Of a stretch of 64,000 nucleotides of DNA, positions 31,454 through 39,706 are shown piece after piece; the first letter of the stretch is position 1; every line of letters begins with the position of its first letter. The notes under the pieces are model-generated. The model was not told the DNA's origin and made no database searches. It was given only the letters and a program-made list of their open reading frames with translations. The position numbers and the translations under genes were made by a program. Source of the stretch: QWHO01 sp039809865 (GTDB lineage: Bacteria; Vulcanimicrobiota; Xenobia; Xenobiales; QWHO01); NCBI GenBank assembly GCA_039809865.1, contig JBDHVW010000005.1:62001-126000 (forward strand), read 5' to 3'.

Positions 31454-32512
31454 ATGAAAAAAAGCACTCTCGAGTTTTTGACCGAGCTGGTCGAGGCTCA
31501 CGGCACTCCCGGTTTCGAGGAGAATGTCCAGAAGATCTGGCGTTCGCGGCTCGAGGGGCAGGTGGCTGAGATGCGCACCGACCTGATGGGGTCGGTGATC
31601 GCGGTGGCCAATCCGAAGGGGCATACCCGCATCATGCTCGATGGCCATTCCGACGAGATCGGGTTCATGGTCAAGTACATCGATGACAAGGGTTATCTGT
31701 TCGTGGTGGCCTCCGGCGGCTGGGACGCCGAGGTCATCGTGGCCCAGCGGGCCCTGGTGCACACCAAGAACGGACCGATTCAGGGCGTGTTCGGCAAGCG
31801 CGCCATCCACCTCATGGACGAGGATGAGCGCAAGAAGAAGTCCGAGCTTCACAAGATGTGGGTCGACATCGGCGCCACGTCGGGCGATGAGGCCAAGGAG
31901 CTGGTCGAGCTGGGCGACTACGTCACGCTCGAGTCGAAGCTCACGCTGATGCGCAACGGCCGGGCGGTGTCCAAGGCGTTCGACAACCGGGCCGGCATCT
32001 TCGTGGTAGCCGAGGTTCTGCGCGCCCTCAAGAGCAAGAAGCTGACCGCCTCGGTGCACGGCGTCTCGGCCGTGCAAGAGGAAATCGGGCTGCGCGGCGC
32101 CCAGACGGCCGCCTATGGCATCAATCCCACCATCGGGATCGCCATCGACGTATGCCACGCCACCGATCTGCCCGACTCGGACAAGCGCCGCCACGGCGAG
32201 TTCCACCTGGGCAAAGGACCGGTGATCTCGCGCGGCCCCAACACCAATCCGCACGTCTTCAAGCGCCTCGTCGAGGTGGCCGAGGCCGAGAAGATCCCCT
32301 ACCAGATCGAGGCTGCCCCCCGCGGAACAGGCACCGACGCCAACGTGATCCAGCTCACCCGGGCAGGCGTGGCCGCCGGCCTCTTGAGCGTGCCGCTGCG
32401 CTACATGCATAACCCGTGCGAGATGGCCTCGCTCGACGATCTCGAGAACACCGTCAAGCTGCTCACGGCCTTCTGCCTGTCGGTCAAGAAGGGCGACAAC
32501 TGGACTCCCTGA
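31454..32512 (+). CDS. M42-family metallo-aminopeptidase
   Basis: 352-residue co-catalytic zinc/cobalt peptidase of the glutamyl aminopeptidase/TET/FrvX type, cytoplasmic. HGTPGFEENV near 16 is the family N-terminus. Metal and catalytic residues are LDGHSDEIG (His), FDNRAG (Asp), QEEIGLRG (Glu-Glu), AIDVCHATD (Asp) and RYMHNPCEM (His). ATG at 31454 with GGAG 6 bases upstream rather than the in-frame GTG at 31442. The following methyltransferase begins at the stop codon. Confidence 0.93.
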   Translation: MKKSTLEFLTELVEAHGTPGFEENVQKIWRSRLEGQVAEMRTDLMGSVIAVANPKGHTRIMLDGHSDEIGFMVKYIDDKGYLFVVASGGWDAEVIVAQRALVHTKNGPIQGVFGKRAIHLMDEDERKKKSELHKMWVDIGATSGDEAKELVELGDYVTLESKLTLMRNGRAVSKAFDNRAGIFVVAEVLRALKSKKLTASVHGVSAVQEEIGLRGAQTAAYGINPTIGIAIDVCHATDLPDSDKRRHGEFHLGKGPVISRGPNTNPHVFKRLVEVAEAEKIPYQIEAAPRGTGTDANVIQLTRAGVAAGLLSVPLRYMHNPCEMASLDDLENTVKLLTAFCLSVKKGDNWTP

Positions 32513-33252
32513 CCTGGAACGCGGGTAGCTACGACCGCCATTCGCAGGTTCAATATGATCTGGCGCTCGAGGTGCTGGCGGGTGTCGATGTTGTCTCCCG
32601 GCGCAGCGTGCTGGATGTGGGCTGCGGCAGTGGCCGCGTAACCAGGGAGATCGCGCGCCGCACCCCGCAGGGCTGTGTGCTGGGAGTGGATTTCTCCCCC
32701 GCCATGGTGGAATACGCACGCCAGAACTACGTTCTGGAGAACCTTGCCTTCCGGCAGGACGACGCCGCCGACCTGCGCGTGGACGCGCGCTTTGATCTGA
32801 TCACCTCGTTCGCGTGTCTGCACTGGCTCAAAGACCCTGCCAGGGCGGCGGCGCGCATGGTGCGCGAGCGCCTGCATCCGAATGGACTTCTGCGCGTGCA
32901 GATGGGCGGCGCGGGCAACATGGGGCCGTTCATCCAGGGCGTGGAGCGCCTGCGCCAGACCCCGCGCTGGCAAAAGGTCTTCGCCGGGTTCGACTTCCCC
33001 TGGAGCTTCTGGTCCCTGGAGCCCTACGAGAAGGCCCTCCAGGGGATGCGGATCGAGCGGCTCGAGCTCATCGAGCGCACCAAGACGCTGGAGTCGCGCG
33101 ATGATTTCAAGCGCTGGTTCGAAGCCGGCTGGCGCCCTTACGTCGACCGCCTCGGCCCCCACCTGGACGAGTTTCTGGAAGAGCTGCTCGCCGAGCACCA
33201 GGGCCGCATCGAGCTGCCGATGGTCAGGGTCGATCTGGCCGTGCGCGGCTGA
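32509..33252 (+). CDS. Class I SAM-dependent methyltransferase (likely CTG start)
   Basis: About 247 residues. SAM-binding motif I is VLDVGCGSGRV near 32, then GVDFSPAMVEYAR, and acidic motif DLITSFACLHWL. Family members commonly begin with TWNA..Y...Q, which here follows directly after a CTG that overlaps the M42 stop as CTGA, so CTG is the likely start. The nearest ATG is at 32416, would overlap M42 by 97 bases and gives an unconvincing Arg-rich leader. The target is unknown. The 3' end overlaps the convergent second methyltransferase by 29 bases. Confidence 0.75.
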   Translation: MTWNAGSYDRHSQVQYDLALEVLAGVDVVSRRSVLDVGCGSGRVTREIARRTPQGCVLGVDFSPAMVEYARQNYVLENLAFRQDDAADLRVDARFDLITSFACLHWLKDPARAAARMVRERLHPNGLLRVQMGGAGNMGPFIQGVERLRQTPRWQKVFAGFDFPWSFWSLEPYEKALQGMRIERLELIERTKTLESRDDFKRWFEAGWRPYVDRLGPHLDEFLEELLAEHQGRIELPMVRVDLAVRG

Positions 33253-34108
33253 GCAGCATCGCCACCACGCGTGGCGGCCCTTTGGCGGCCGAAGTCATGG
33301 CGCGGCCCTCGGCGCAGAGATGGTCGCGCACTTCCCAGCCGGCGGCGCGGGCCATCGCCAGCACCTCCTCCGGTCCCTGGAACTCGTAGATGTGGTCGGG
33401 CGCGGCCGCGGTGATGGCGCCGGTGATGTAGGCGCTCCCACCCGGCTCCACCAGGCGGAGCAGCTGCTCGAGCAACAGGTCGGGCCGCTCGACGTGCTCG
33501 AGCAACTCCCCGCAGATCAGGGTGTCGAAGCGGCGCGCGGTGTCCAACGTAAAGATGTCTTGCAGCTCGTAACGGGCCCGGGCGTCGCCCGCGATCCGGC
33601 GGGAGATGTCCAGGGAGGTCGGGCTGATGTCGAACCCCGTCAGCTCGGCCTCGGGAAACCGCTCCAGCAGGCGCAGCCCGAAACTGCCGTGCCCCGGGGC
33701 CACCTCGGCCACGCGCCGAGGTTGCAAGCCGGCCAGAAAGGTATCCTCGAACCAGCACCACAGCCGGTGGTGGTTCTCCCAGCCAAATTGGGTGCAGGCC
33801 AGTCCGTGCATGTAGCGCGCCATGGTCTCGGGCTCGAGGTAGACTTCGCGCAGCGCGTCCTGGAAGCTCTCCGACGCGTAGCTGCCCTCTTGCTCGTAGC
33901 GTAGCTGGAGGAAGTTGGATTCGAGCGTGAGGTCGCCAAAGCTCTCGGCCAGCACTTCCAGCGGCGCCAGGCGCGACTGCCGCTGCAAGATCCACTCGGC
34001 CAGCAAGCGCAGTCGCTCGCCGCCGTCGGTGACCGTGCGCGAGTACCCGGGCCACAACTGCGGGAAACGCTCCTCGACGAGGGCCGAGAAGACTTTCAGC
34101 CGGCTCAC
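33224..34108 (-). CDS. SAM-dependent methyltransferase (last gene of the fkbH cluster)
   Basis: 294 residues from the GTG at 34108, which shares GTGA with the stop of the VOC gene. The SAM core is VAEVAPGHGSFGLRLLE, GFDISPTSLDISRR and FDTLICGELLEHVERPD, with GELLEHV typical of small-molecule or lipid methyltransferases. An N-terminal helical domain of about 110 residues precedes the core. Being last in the fkbH-acp-MBOAT-SGNH-VOC string, it could methylate the ACP-bound or transferred acyl unit (FkbG does this in methoxymalonyl-ACP pathways, a different family), but that is inference. Confidence 0.7.
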   Translation of the reverse strand: MSRLKVFSALVEERFPQLWPGYSRTVTDGGERLRLLAEWILQRQSRLAPLEVLAESFGDLTLESNFLQLRYEQEGSYASESFQDALREVYLEPETMARYMHGLACTQFGWENHHRLWCWFEDTFLAGLQPRRVAEVAPGHGSFGLRLLERFPEAELTGFDISPTSLDISRRIAGDARARYELQDIFTLDTARRFDTLICGELLEHVERPDLLLEQLLRLVEPGGSAYITGAITAAAPDHIYEFQGPEEVLAMARAAGWEVRDHLCAEGRAMTSAAKGPPRVVAMLLSRARPDRP

Positions 34109-34557
34109 GGCAGGCTGAGCGAGCTCAAAGCGGCGGCCCCCTCGCACTCCACGAACTCGACCAGGCCGAGACCCGGGCGGAAACCAAAAGCGACCCGGCG
34201 GCCCCCGAAGGCCGGCGCCGGGATGGGCTCGCGCACGGGGGTGATCCGGCTGGCGTGGCACCACTCCTCGAAACCATCCAGCGCCAGCACTCGGAAACAG
34301 ATATGGGAGAGCCCTCCGCCTCGCAAGGCCTGCGCCTGCGCGGGCGAATCCTCGCCCAGGGGCTGGATCAGCTCCAGGCGGGGCTCGTCCGGACGCCCGG
34401 TGCTGAGGAATTGGATCAGGCTGCCCTGGGCTTCGTCGGTGACGACGGGCTCACTCATTCTGAAATCGGTCATCGTCTGCAGGAGGGCGCGCGTCGCCTC
34501 CAGGTCGGCCGTCACCAGGCCGTAGTGGTCGATCGCCAGGCGGGTTGAAGTGGTCAT
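34105..34557 (-). CDS. VOC/glyoxalase-fold protein
   Basis: 150 residues with the vicinal-oxygen-chelate pattern: AIDHYGLVTADLEATRALL at the start, SLIQFL..PRLELIQPLGE, GLSHICFRVLALD and the final GLVEFVE. Methylmalonyl-CoA epimerases and glyoxalases are close relatives; three putative metal ligands (His10, Glu57 region, His84 region) and a final Glu are visible. It overlaps the SGNH gene by 107 bases in a different frame, which is unusually long. In this cluster it may isomerise or epimerise the acyl unit carried on the ACP. Confidence 0.7.
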   Translation of the reverse strand: MTTSTRLAIDHYGLVTADLEATRALLQTMTDFRMSEPVVTDEAQGSLIQFLSTGRPDEPRLELIQPLGEDSPAQAQALRGGGLSHICFRVLALDGFEEWCHASRITPVREPIPAPAFGGRRVAFGFRPGLGLVEFVECEGAAALSSLSLP

Positions 34558-35494
34558 ACAAGTGTCTCCAGAGGATGAGCGAGGGGTCCTTGACCAGGTG
34601 CCAGCCGTCTCGGAACGACCGGTTGTCGGCCAGCGTGGCCACCACTTCCGGGTCGGGGTCCAGGTTCGGATCGTAGACCTCGATCCCCCCCAGGTGCGAG
34701 CTCACCGTCTCGCGATAGCGCGCGAAGGAGCGCTGCACGCCACGGTAGCGCGAAGCGGGGCGGAAAGGCAGGAAGACGCGCAGCTGCACCCCGCGCTCGC
34801 GACACAGACGGGCCAGTTGCTCGAGCTGGTCCGCGGCTTCCGGCGCCAGCGAGTAGCCGCTCTCGGCCCGGCGTCGGTCCTCTTCCACGATGCGCGGGTC
34901 GGTCCACCACGGATGCGAGGCCGGGATGAACGTGTAAACGCCGTAAGCATCGCACACCAGACCGCTCCAGCGGCCCAGGGCCCGGAACAGGAGATTGCTG
35001 GCGTAGAGCTTGAGGAGATTGGTGGAGCCCCAGGCCTGGCGCTCGATGGTCTCCATGCGCAGCGGAGATTTGGGGAGGCCGGTGCTGACCGAGTAAGGGT
35101 CGAGGCAAAAATACAGGGTTTTGACACGGGGCGAACGGGTGGCGCGCTCGGCGATGGGCAACATTTCGGCCAGGTTGGCTCCCGAGATGGAGGCGTTGTA
35201 GATCGCCTCGCCCTGCGTGGCCCGGTTGACGGGGAGAGTCCCGGAGCTCGACGGTCCCAGCAGGACGGCATCGAAGTTCTGGCCGAGATAGTGCAGGGCC
35301 ACGGCATACTTGAAGAAGATCTGGTGGTTGCGCTGGCCGTTGAAGCGAAGCTGACTGGAGCTGAGGAGCCGCGGCGTGGACGAGAAGACGCCCAGGGCGT
35401 CCACGTGGTAGTTGAACGCCGCGAAAGCGGCTACGTTCAGCACCAGCAGCGCGGCCGTCCAGAGCAGGAAGCTCCTGTAGCTAAAAGTCGGCAT
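34451..35494 (-). CDS. SGNH/AlgJ-DltD-like membrane-anchored protein
   Basis: 347 residues. One N-terminal membrane helix (9-28), then an extracytoplasmic SGNH-like domain: LLGPSSSGTLP near 79 supplies the candidate nucleophilic Ser and DGWHLV near 297 the Asp-x-x-His pair, as in AlgX/AlgJ and DltD partners of MBOAT transferases. Start overlaps the MBOAT stop by 14 bases. The last 35 residues are Arg/Pro/Asp-rich and are the part that overlaps the VOC gene; they may be dispensable. Probable second enzyme of the extracytoplasmic acyl transfer. Confidence 0.75.
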   Translation of the reverse strand: MPTFSYRSFLLWTAALLVLNVAAFAAFNYHVDALGVFSSTPRLLSSSQLRFNGQRNHQIFFKYAVALHYLGQNFDAVLLGPSSSGTLPVNRATQGEAIYNASISGANLAEMLPIAERATRSPRVKTLYFCLDPYSVSTGLPKSPLRMETIERQAWGSTNLLKLYASNLLFRALGRWSGLVCDAYGVYTFIPASHPWWTDPRIVEEDRRRAESGYSLAPEAADQLEQLARLCRERGVQLRVFLPFRPASRYRGVQRSFARYRETVSSHLGGIEVYDPNLDPDPEVVATLADNRSFRDGWHLVKDPSLILWRHLYDHFNPPGDRPLRPGDGRPGGDARPPADDDRFQNE

Positions 35495-36803
35495 AGAAGA
35501 AGTTGTTCTGGTAGCCCGAGTTGAGATAGAGGAGGCTCAGCAACAGCATGATCTGCAGCACGATCAGCAGGGCCAGCGACGGCTTGCGCTGACTGAAAAG
35601 GTCGCGCGTATTCGGCCAGCGCCAGGCCTGCCAGAGCGCAAAAACGAGGCAAAGCGCGGCCACCGCCTTGTCGAAGATGTCGATGGCCGCGAAGGGGCCC
35701 CGGATGGATTTGGCGTGCAGCAGCCCCGCCCAAACCTGAACGGCCCCGTCCAGGGTCGGTTGGAAGAACAGGGGCATCGAAAGCACCACGAAGAGCTGCG
35801 TGAGCAGCCATCCCAGCGGCCGGGGGAGCTTCTGGGTGGGAACGAGCTGAGCCAGGCCGTGGACCAGTCCGAACAGGGCGAACGAGGCGGTCAGTCCGTG
35901 CCAGAGCCCCACCACCAGCATGCTCACGAGCACGGCCAGTTTCGCCGTGGTGCGCGAGCCTGGGCGCCAGCGGACCAGCGGGTAGAAGATGTAGAACCGG
36001 ACGAACGAGGTCAGCGTCATGTGCCAGCGGGACCAGAAGTCGGGCAGGGAGCTGGCCGCCAGGGGGCGGTCGAAGTTGAGCGGAACCGTAAGCCCGAGCA
36101 ACATTCCGGTGCCCATGGCGATGTCGGAGTAGCCGGAGAAGTCGAAATAGAGACCCAGGTAAGCCATGGTCATGCCGACGGCCGAATCCAGCGCGTTGAT
36201 CGGGGCGTGGTAAGCCTTGATGCCGTCCGTGAACTGGTTGCAGGTGGCTGCGAGGACGCACTTCTGAAAGAGCCCGAACGCCAGGATCAGCAATCCCAGA
36301 AAGAGCTCGCGGTCGGTGGCGCCGCGAGGGCGGGAAAGCTCGTCGCCGGTGTCGCTCCAGGAGCAGATCGGACCGGCCGTGATACAGGGGAAAAAGCTGA
36401 CGAAAGCCAGGTAGGACCAGAGAGAGGGCACCTCTTCGGGCTGCTGGTAGAAGTCCACCAGCATCATGATCTGCTGGATCGAGTAGTAGCTGGCCCCCAG
36501 GAACGCCAGAGTCGAGACCTTGGGGATGAAAATGCAGGCGACGTTCAGCGCGATCACCGGCCAGAGCAGGCGCCCGCGCGTGGCCGGTGGCATCTGACGC
36601 AGCTGGCGCAGGGTGGCGTAATTGACCAGGATTGAGCCCAGCAAGGCCGCCAGGCTCAGCCAGCCATTCAGGGCCACGAAGAGCAGGCTGAGCAGGCTCA
36701 AGCACAGCTTGAAACCACTGGCTCCCGCCAACCGGCGGGCCAGGTGGCACGAAGCCACCGCCAGCAGGATGTAGCCCAGGTAGCTGAACGAGTTGATCTG
36801 CAA
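35481..36803 (-). CDS. MBOAT-family O-acyltransferase (AlgI/DltB type)
   Basis: 440-residue membrane enzyme with about 11 helices that moves an acyl group across or at the inner membrane. Family signatures: YYSIQQIMMLVDFY near 106, LYFDFSGYSDIAMG near 217, DFWSRWHMTLTSFVRFYIFYPL near 250 and the invariant His in LWHGLTASF near 299. DltB-type enzymes take the acyl group from a carrier protein, and an ACP gene lies 4 bases upstream, with FkbH before it. Acceptor is probably a cell-envelope glycan or lipid. Confidence 0.92.
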   Translation of the reverse strand: MQINSFSYLGYILLAVASCHLARRLAGASGFKLCLSLLSLLFVALNGWLSLAALLGSILVNYATLRQLRQMPPATRGRLLWPVIALNVACIFIPKVSTLAFLGASYYSIQQIMMLVDFYQQPEEVPSLWSYLAFVSFFPCITAGPICSWSDTGDELSRPRGATDRELFLGLLILAFGLFQKCVLAATCNQFTDGIKAYHAPINALDSAVGMTMAYLGLYFDFSGYSDIAMGTGMLLGLTVPLNFDRPLAASSLPDFWSRWHMTLTSFVRFYIFYPLVRWRPGSRTTAKLAVLVSMLVVGLWHGLTASFALFGLVHGLAQLVPTQKLPRPLGWLLTQLFVVLSMPLFFQPTLDGAVQVWAGLLHAKSIRGPFAAIDIFDKAVAALCLVFALWQAWRWPNTRDLFSQRKPSLALLIVLQIMLLLSLLYLNSGYQNNFFYADF

Positions 36804-36807
36804 GAGC

Positions 36808-37053
36808 TCAGCCGGTCTTCGCGCAGACCAGGTCGACCAGGTTCCCGACCGTCTTCAAGTTTTTCAGCTCTTTGAGACTGAAGCGCACCCCGTACAACTG
36901 CTCGACTCCGGCCACGATGCTGACGTGGGCCAGCGAATCCCAGCCGGGGACGTCCCGGGCCGTCGACTCGGGACCGAGGGCGATATCTCCCGCGCGCGTT
37001 ACTTTCAGAACGACCTTCCGGATGTCTTCTAGGACTTCGTCTCGGCCAGGCAT
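36808..37053 (-). CDS. Acyl carrier protein
   Basis: 81 residues from the ATG at 37053. GWDSLAHV gives the phosphopantetheine Ser at position 40, and the acidic helix pattern around it (EDIRKVVLKV... VEQLYGVRFSLKELKNLKTVGNLVDLV) is a clear PP-binding domain. Overlaps the fkbH 3' end by 25 bases and is followed after 4 bases by MBOAT. Predicted to carry the acyl unit that FkbH loads. Confidence 0.93.
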   Translation of the reverse strand: MPGRDEVLEDIRKVVLKVTRAGDIALGPESTARDVPGWDSLAHVSIVAGVEQLYGVRFSLKELKNLKTVGNLVDLVCAKTG

Positions 37054-38684
37054 GACAGGCTTCCTTCCAGGTGAATGTGGTGGGGCGAGGGTTGCGGGCT
37101 CGTAAAGAACTCCATGGAGCGGGAGTTCTTGTCGGTGGCAACAGCCCGGGCCCGCACCGTCCAACTGGCCGCCAGGTGGCTCAGAATCGCGTGCTCGAGC
37201 GTGCGCCCGAACACGCGGCAGCTCATCACCCACGTATCGACGACCAGCTCGCGGTCCTGGAGCGTTCCCAGCACGACGGCCACGTCGCCATTGTCCCCAA
37301 AACGGTCGCTGAGGCCGATGACCAGTCCGAGCTTGCCGGGCTGGCCCTGATAGGCCTTCAACTCGGCCTCGGTCAGCCGGATTCCGTTGAGGTTGAACTG
37401 GTTGGTCTTGGCGATCAGCTGATGGGCGCGCGCAAAGTTGCTGTCGCAGAGCGGCGCGAGGCTCGCACGCATCTGCAGCGAGTCGAGAAAATCGCCATAG
37501 GTCGCGAAATCGCTCCGGGCCTCCTGGCGCTGGGCATCGGCCTGGTAATAGCGGGTGCGCTCGGCATCCTCCCTGGTGCCGGACCGAGGATCGAAGAGCA
37601 GCGCCTGGTCCAGCTGGGCCGGCAGGCTCTCGATATCGGAGGCGTCGACGGTGATGAGGTCGGGGTGATGCGCCTGCACCTCGGCCAGCTCGACCGGATT
37701 GTCATCCACGAACACGCAGGCCTGGGCCAGTAGATTGAGCTTTTGCAAGATGCGCGTCACGCTGGTCGACTTGGGCTCCCAGTGGGCCTCGATGGCCGCG
37801 AAGTCTTCGGGCTGGAGGCGCGAGTGTTGGTGCTGCAGTCCCCGCCGCGCGTTCTGGGGGTCGTTCTTGGAGGCGATGGCCAGCACGATCCCGCGCGCCT
37901 GCAAGGTCTTGACGTAGCTCTGGAATGCCTGGTGGGCCTCGCCCAGCGGACTGTCGGGCCCCAACTCGACCTCGCCCTCGCCGATCTCGCCGCCCCACAG
38001 GGTGTTGTCCAGGTCCAGGATGAGGGCGCGCCGGCCCCCCGTCCGGTGTTGCTCGAGGATTGTGTGCAACGCGAAAGCCAGCTCCATCGAGGCGGCTTCC
38101 GACTCGACGATCTTGGAGGCATAATAGCTCGAGGGCTGATAATAGGTGTTGGTTCCCATCGTGGTCGCGATGTGGTGGGCGTCCAGCAGCGTGAGACCCT
38201 CGATTTCGTAGAGGCTCGCGTTGAGGCGCTCGACGAGGCGGGTGGGATTGCCAGGGTGCAGGGCCGACTGGTTGCCTCCGGCCCTGGTCAAGAGAGGCGC
38301 GAAGTTGGCCTGCACGATGAGAGCGTGAGGAAAGTTCGCTCGCAGCTTCGCCCAGATGCGCTGGAAACGTTGAGCTTGCTGAGTGAGAAAGCTTTCCACC
38401 TCGCGGTATACCGGAGGCTCGAGAGTGGGCGTGGGAACGTGCAGGTAGATGGCTTCGGGCTCGAGCTCCAGCAACGCTGGCGGCGGAAAGAGAGCCTCTT
38501 CCTCATAGCGGGCAAAGTCGCTCTCATAGACCTGGCATGCCTGTCCCCGCCGGTGAAAAAAGAACTGCAACCAGGTTTTCAGGCGATCGGTCGTACTGGC
38601 ACCGAGGAGAGCGACGCGCGTCCCGGGCCCGTCCACAACCGCCATTTCCAGTCGTTCCAGAGTCAGCGCACGATGATCCAGCAT
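37029..38684 (-). CDS. FkbH-like HAD-family glyceryl-ACP loading enzyme
   Basis: 551 residues from the ATG at 38684. Residues 1-200 form the N-terminal FkbH/SGNH-like domain. The HAD motif I is LILDLDNTLWGGEIGEG near 226, with AIASKNDP and FVDDNPVE as later motifs; a GNAT-like C-terminal domain (about 410-545: FARAHQLIAKTNQFNLNG, IGLSDRFGDNGDVAV, VFGRTLEHAIL) completes the standard FkbH layout. FkbH proteins take 1,3-bisphosphoglycerate, dephosphorylate it and load glyceryl on an ACP. First gene of the cluster, behind a terminator-like leader. Upstream in-frame extension to 38903 crosses the RNA hairpins and is rejected. Confidence 0.88.
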   Translation of the reverse strand: MLDHRALTLERLEMAVVDGPGTRVALLGASTTDRLKTWLQFFFHRRGQACQVYESDFARYEEEALFPPPALLELEPEAIYLHVPTPTLEPPVYREVESFLTQQAQRFQRIWAKLRANFPHALIVQANFAPLLTRAGGNQSALHPGNPTRLVERLNASLYEIEGLTLLDAHHIATTMGTNTYYQPSSYYASKIVESEAASMELAFALHTILEQHRTGGRRALILDLDNTLWGGEIGEGEVELGPDSPLGEAHQAFQSYVKTLQARGIVLAIASKNDPQNARRGLQHQHSRLQPEDFAAIEAHWEPKSTSVTRILQKLNLLAQACVFVDDNPVELAEVQAHHPDLITVDASDIESLPAQLDQALLFDPRSGTREDAERTRYYQADAQRQEARSDFATYGDFLDSLQMRASLAPLCDSNFARAHQLIAKTNQFNLNGIRLTEAELKAYQGQPGKLGLVIGLSDRFGDNGDVAVVLGTLQDRELVVDTWVMSCRVFGRTLEHAILSHLAASWTVRARAVATDKNSRSMEFFTSPQPSPHHIHLEGSLSCLAETKS

Positions 38685-38736
38685 AGCGTGGCGCTGTATT
38701 ACGCAAGCCCGCTCGCGCATCCTCCGGGTAGGGGCC

Positions 38737-38775
38737 AAAAAAGAAGCCCTGCCGGCTGTTGGCGACCGGCAGGGC
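38737..38775 (-). terminator. Intrinsic terminator (attenuator candidate) before fkbH
   Basis: On the minus strand GCCCTGCCGG, 10-base loop, CCGGCAGGGC (a perfect 10-bp stem, 38746-38775) is followed by TTCTTTTTTGG. It lies 53 bases before the fkbH ATG and could end the upstream 47-aa transcript or regulate the cluster. Confidence 0.8.
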
Positions 38776-38792
38776 GGGGGTATCCCGCGGAG

Positions 38793-38822
38793 TTCGACCG
38801 ACGGGTTGAGGGTCGGTCGAAA
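38793..38822 (-). ncRNA. Second stem-loop of the proposed leader RNA
   Basis: TTCGACCGA (38793-38801) and TCGGTCGAA form a perfect 9-bp stem around an 11-base loop. No T run follows, so it is not itself a terminator; it lies between the terminator and the long upstream stem. Confidence 0.55.
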
Positions 38823-38833
38823 AATCCTTATGT

Positions 38834-38893
38834 CATGGGTCCCCCGGGCCCGCGCCGCCACCACACTCAGCAGGCGCGGGCCCGGGCTCCATG
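38834..38893 (-). ncRNA. Third, long stem-loop of the proposed leader RNA
   Basis: CCCGGGCCCGCGCC (38843-38856) pairs perfectly with 38873-38886 over 14 bp around a 16-base loop. CATGG/CCATG extends it after an internal loop. Together with the two stems downstream it makes a three-hairpin RNA ending in a T run. Confidence 0.55.
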
Positions 38894-38948
38894 GGCGGGT
38901 CAACGCAGCGCGCTGGCTCGTTTACCCGGCTCTCGGCAATTCTTCGGC

Positions 38949-39092
38949 TCAACGACGCAAGCCGACCGTTGCCGCATTCTGATACGAGAATCGCACCAGC
39001 TCGCGGTCGTGGTCGTCGTCCTGGCGAGGCGGCTCGCTTTTTTCCTCGAGCAGCTCCGCCGGGGCGTCACTGGGGGGCTTCTTCTCTGCCAT
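38949..39092 (-). CDS. Small acidic hypothetical protein (47 aa)
   Basis: An ATG at 39092 opens a 47-residue frame that starts MAEKKPPSDAPAELLEEKSE, continues with a DDDHDRE acidic block and ends SYQNAATVGLRR before a TGA. Charged and without hydrophobic segments. It lies directly upstream of the three-hairpin region on the same strand. No family recognised; coding status is a judgement from composition and isolation. Confidence 0.45.
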   Translation of the reverse strand: MAEKKPPSDAPAELLEEKSEPPRQDDDHDRELVRFSYQNAATVGLRR

Positions 39093-39205
39093 AGTCCGAG
39101 TCTAGCTCACGGAGAGCTCGAGAATCAGGGGAGCCAATCCCTCAGACGCAGTATCCGGATCCCGTGACAGAAAGGCCCCCCTACCCGAACGCAGAACTCT
39201 AAAGG

Positions 39206-39706
39206 ATGCGACCTGCCCGCATCTCCACCCGCCGCCGTGCCGTCGGGCTCATCATCCTGCTCGTCCTGCTGCCCGTCGCCATCGGCATGTCGCTGCGCGC
39301 CGGCGCCCAGATGCGCGACTTCGACACGGCCCGCAAGCAGTATATTGCCTCCGAGCAATCGATCCACGAGAAGAACTTCCCTCAGGCCATCGAGCGCCTC
39401 GAGGAGGCCGTGCGCCTTTGCCCCGACCTCAAGGCTGCCTGGGATTCGCTGGCCTGGTGCTACCGGGCCACCGAGCAAAAAGAGAAGGGTTACGACGCGC
39501 TGCAGCGGGGGATGCGCGCGCTGCCTCAGGTGGGCGAGCTCCCGCGCACGCTCGGGCTGATGTACCTGCTCGACCAGAAGCACGAGCTGGCCCTGGTCGA
39601 GCTCGACAAAGCGGCCCGCATCGACCCCACCGACCCGATGACCCCGCGGCTGCGCGCGCGAGCTCAGAAGGAGCTGGACGCCTACAAGCGGTCCAAGGCC
39701 CCGTAA
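39206..39706 (+). CDS. Membrane-anchored TPR protein
   Basis: 166 residues. Arg-rich start, one membrane helix (12-30), then TPR-type helix pairs from 38 to 150 (FPQAIERLEEAVRLCPDLKAAWDSLAWCYRATEQ, PRTLGLMYLLDQKHELALVELDKAARIDP). Periplasmic or cytoplasmic face uncertain. Its 3' end overlaps the convergent gspF-like gene by 25 bases. Function unknown. Confidence 0.75.
   Translation: MRPARISTRRRAVGLIILLVLLPVAIGMSLRAGAQMRDFDTARKQYIASEQSIHEKNFPQAIERLEEAVRLCPDLKAAWDSLAWCYRATEQKEKGYDALQRGMRALPQVGELPRTLGLMYLLDQKHELALVELDKAARIDPTDPMTPRLRARAQKELDAYKRSKAP

Noticed and set aside
38846..38886. Insertion-sequence terminal repeats
   Set aside because: The arms are only 16 bases apart and no transposase or target duplication is visible; a hairpin RNA is simpler.
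38685..38903. N-terminal extension of FkbH
   Set aside because: It would cross all three hairpins and the terminator; composition is not protein-like and family length fits the ATG at 38684.
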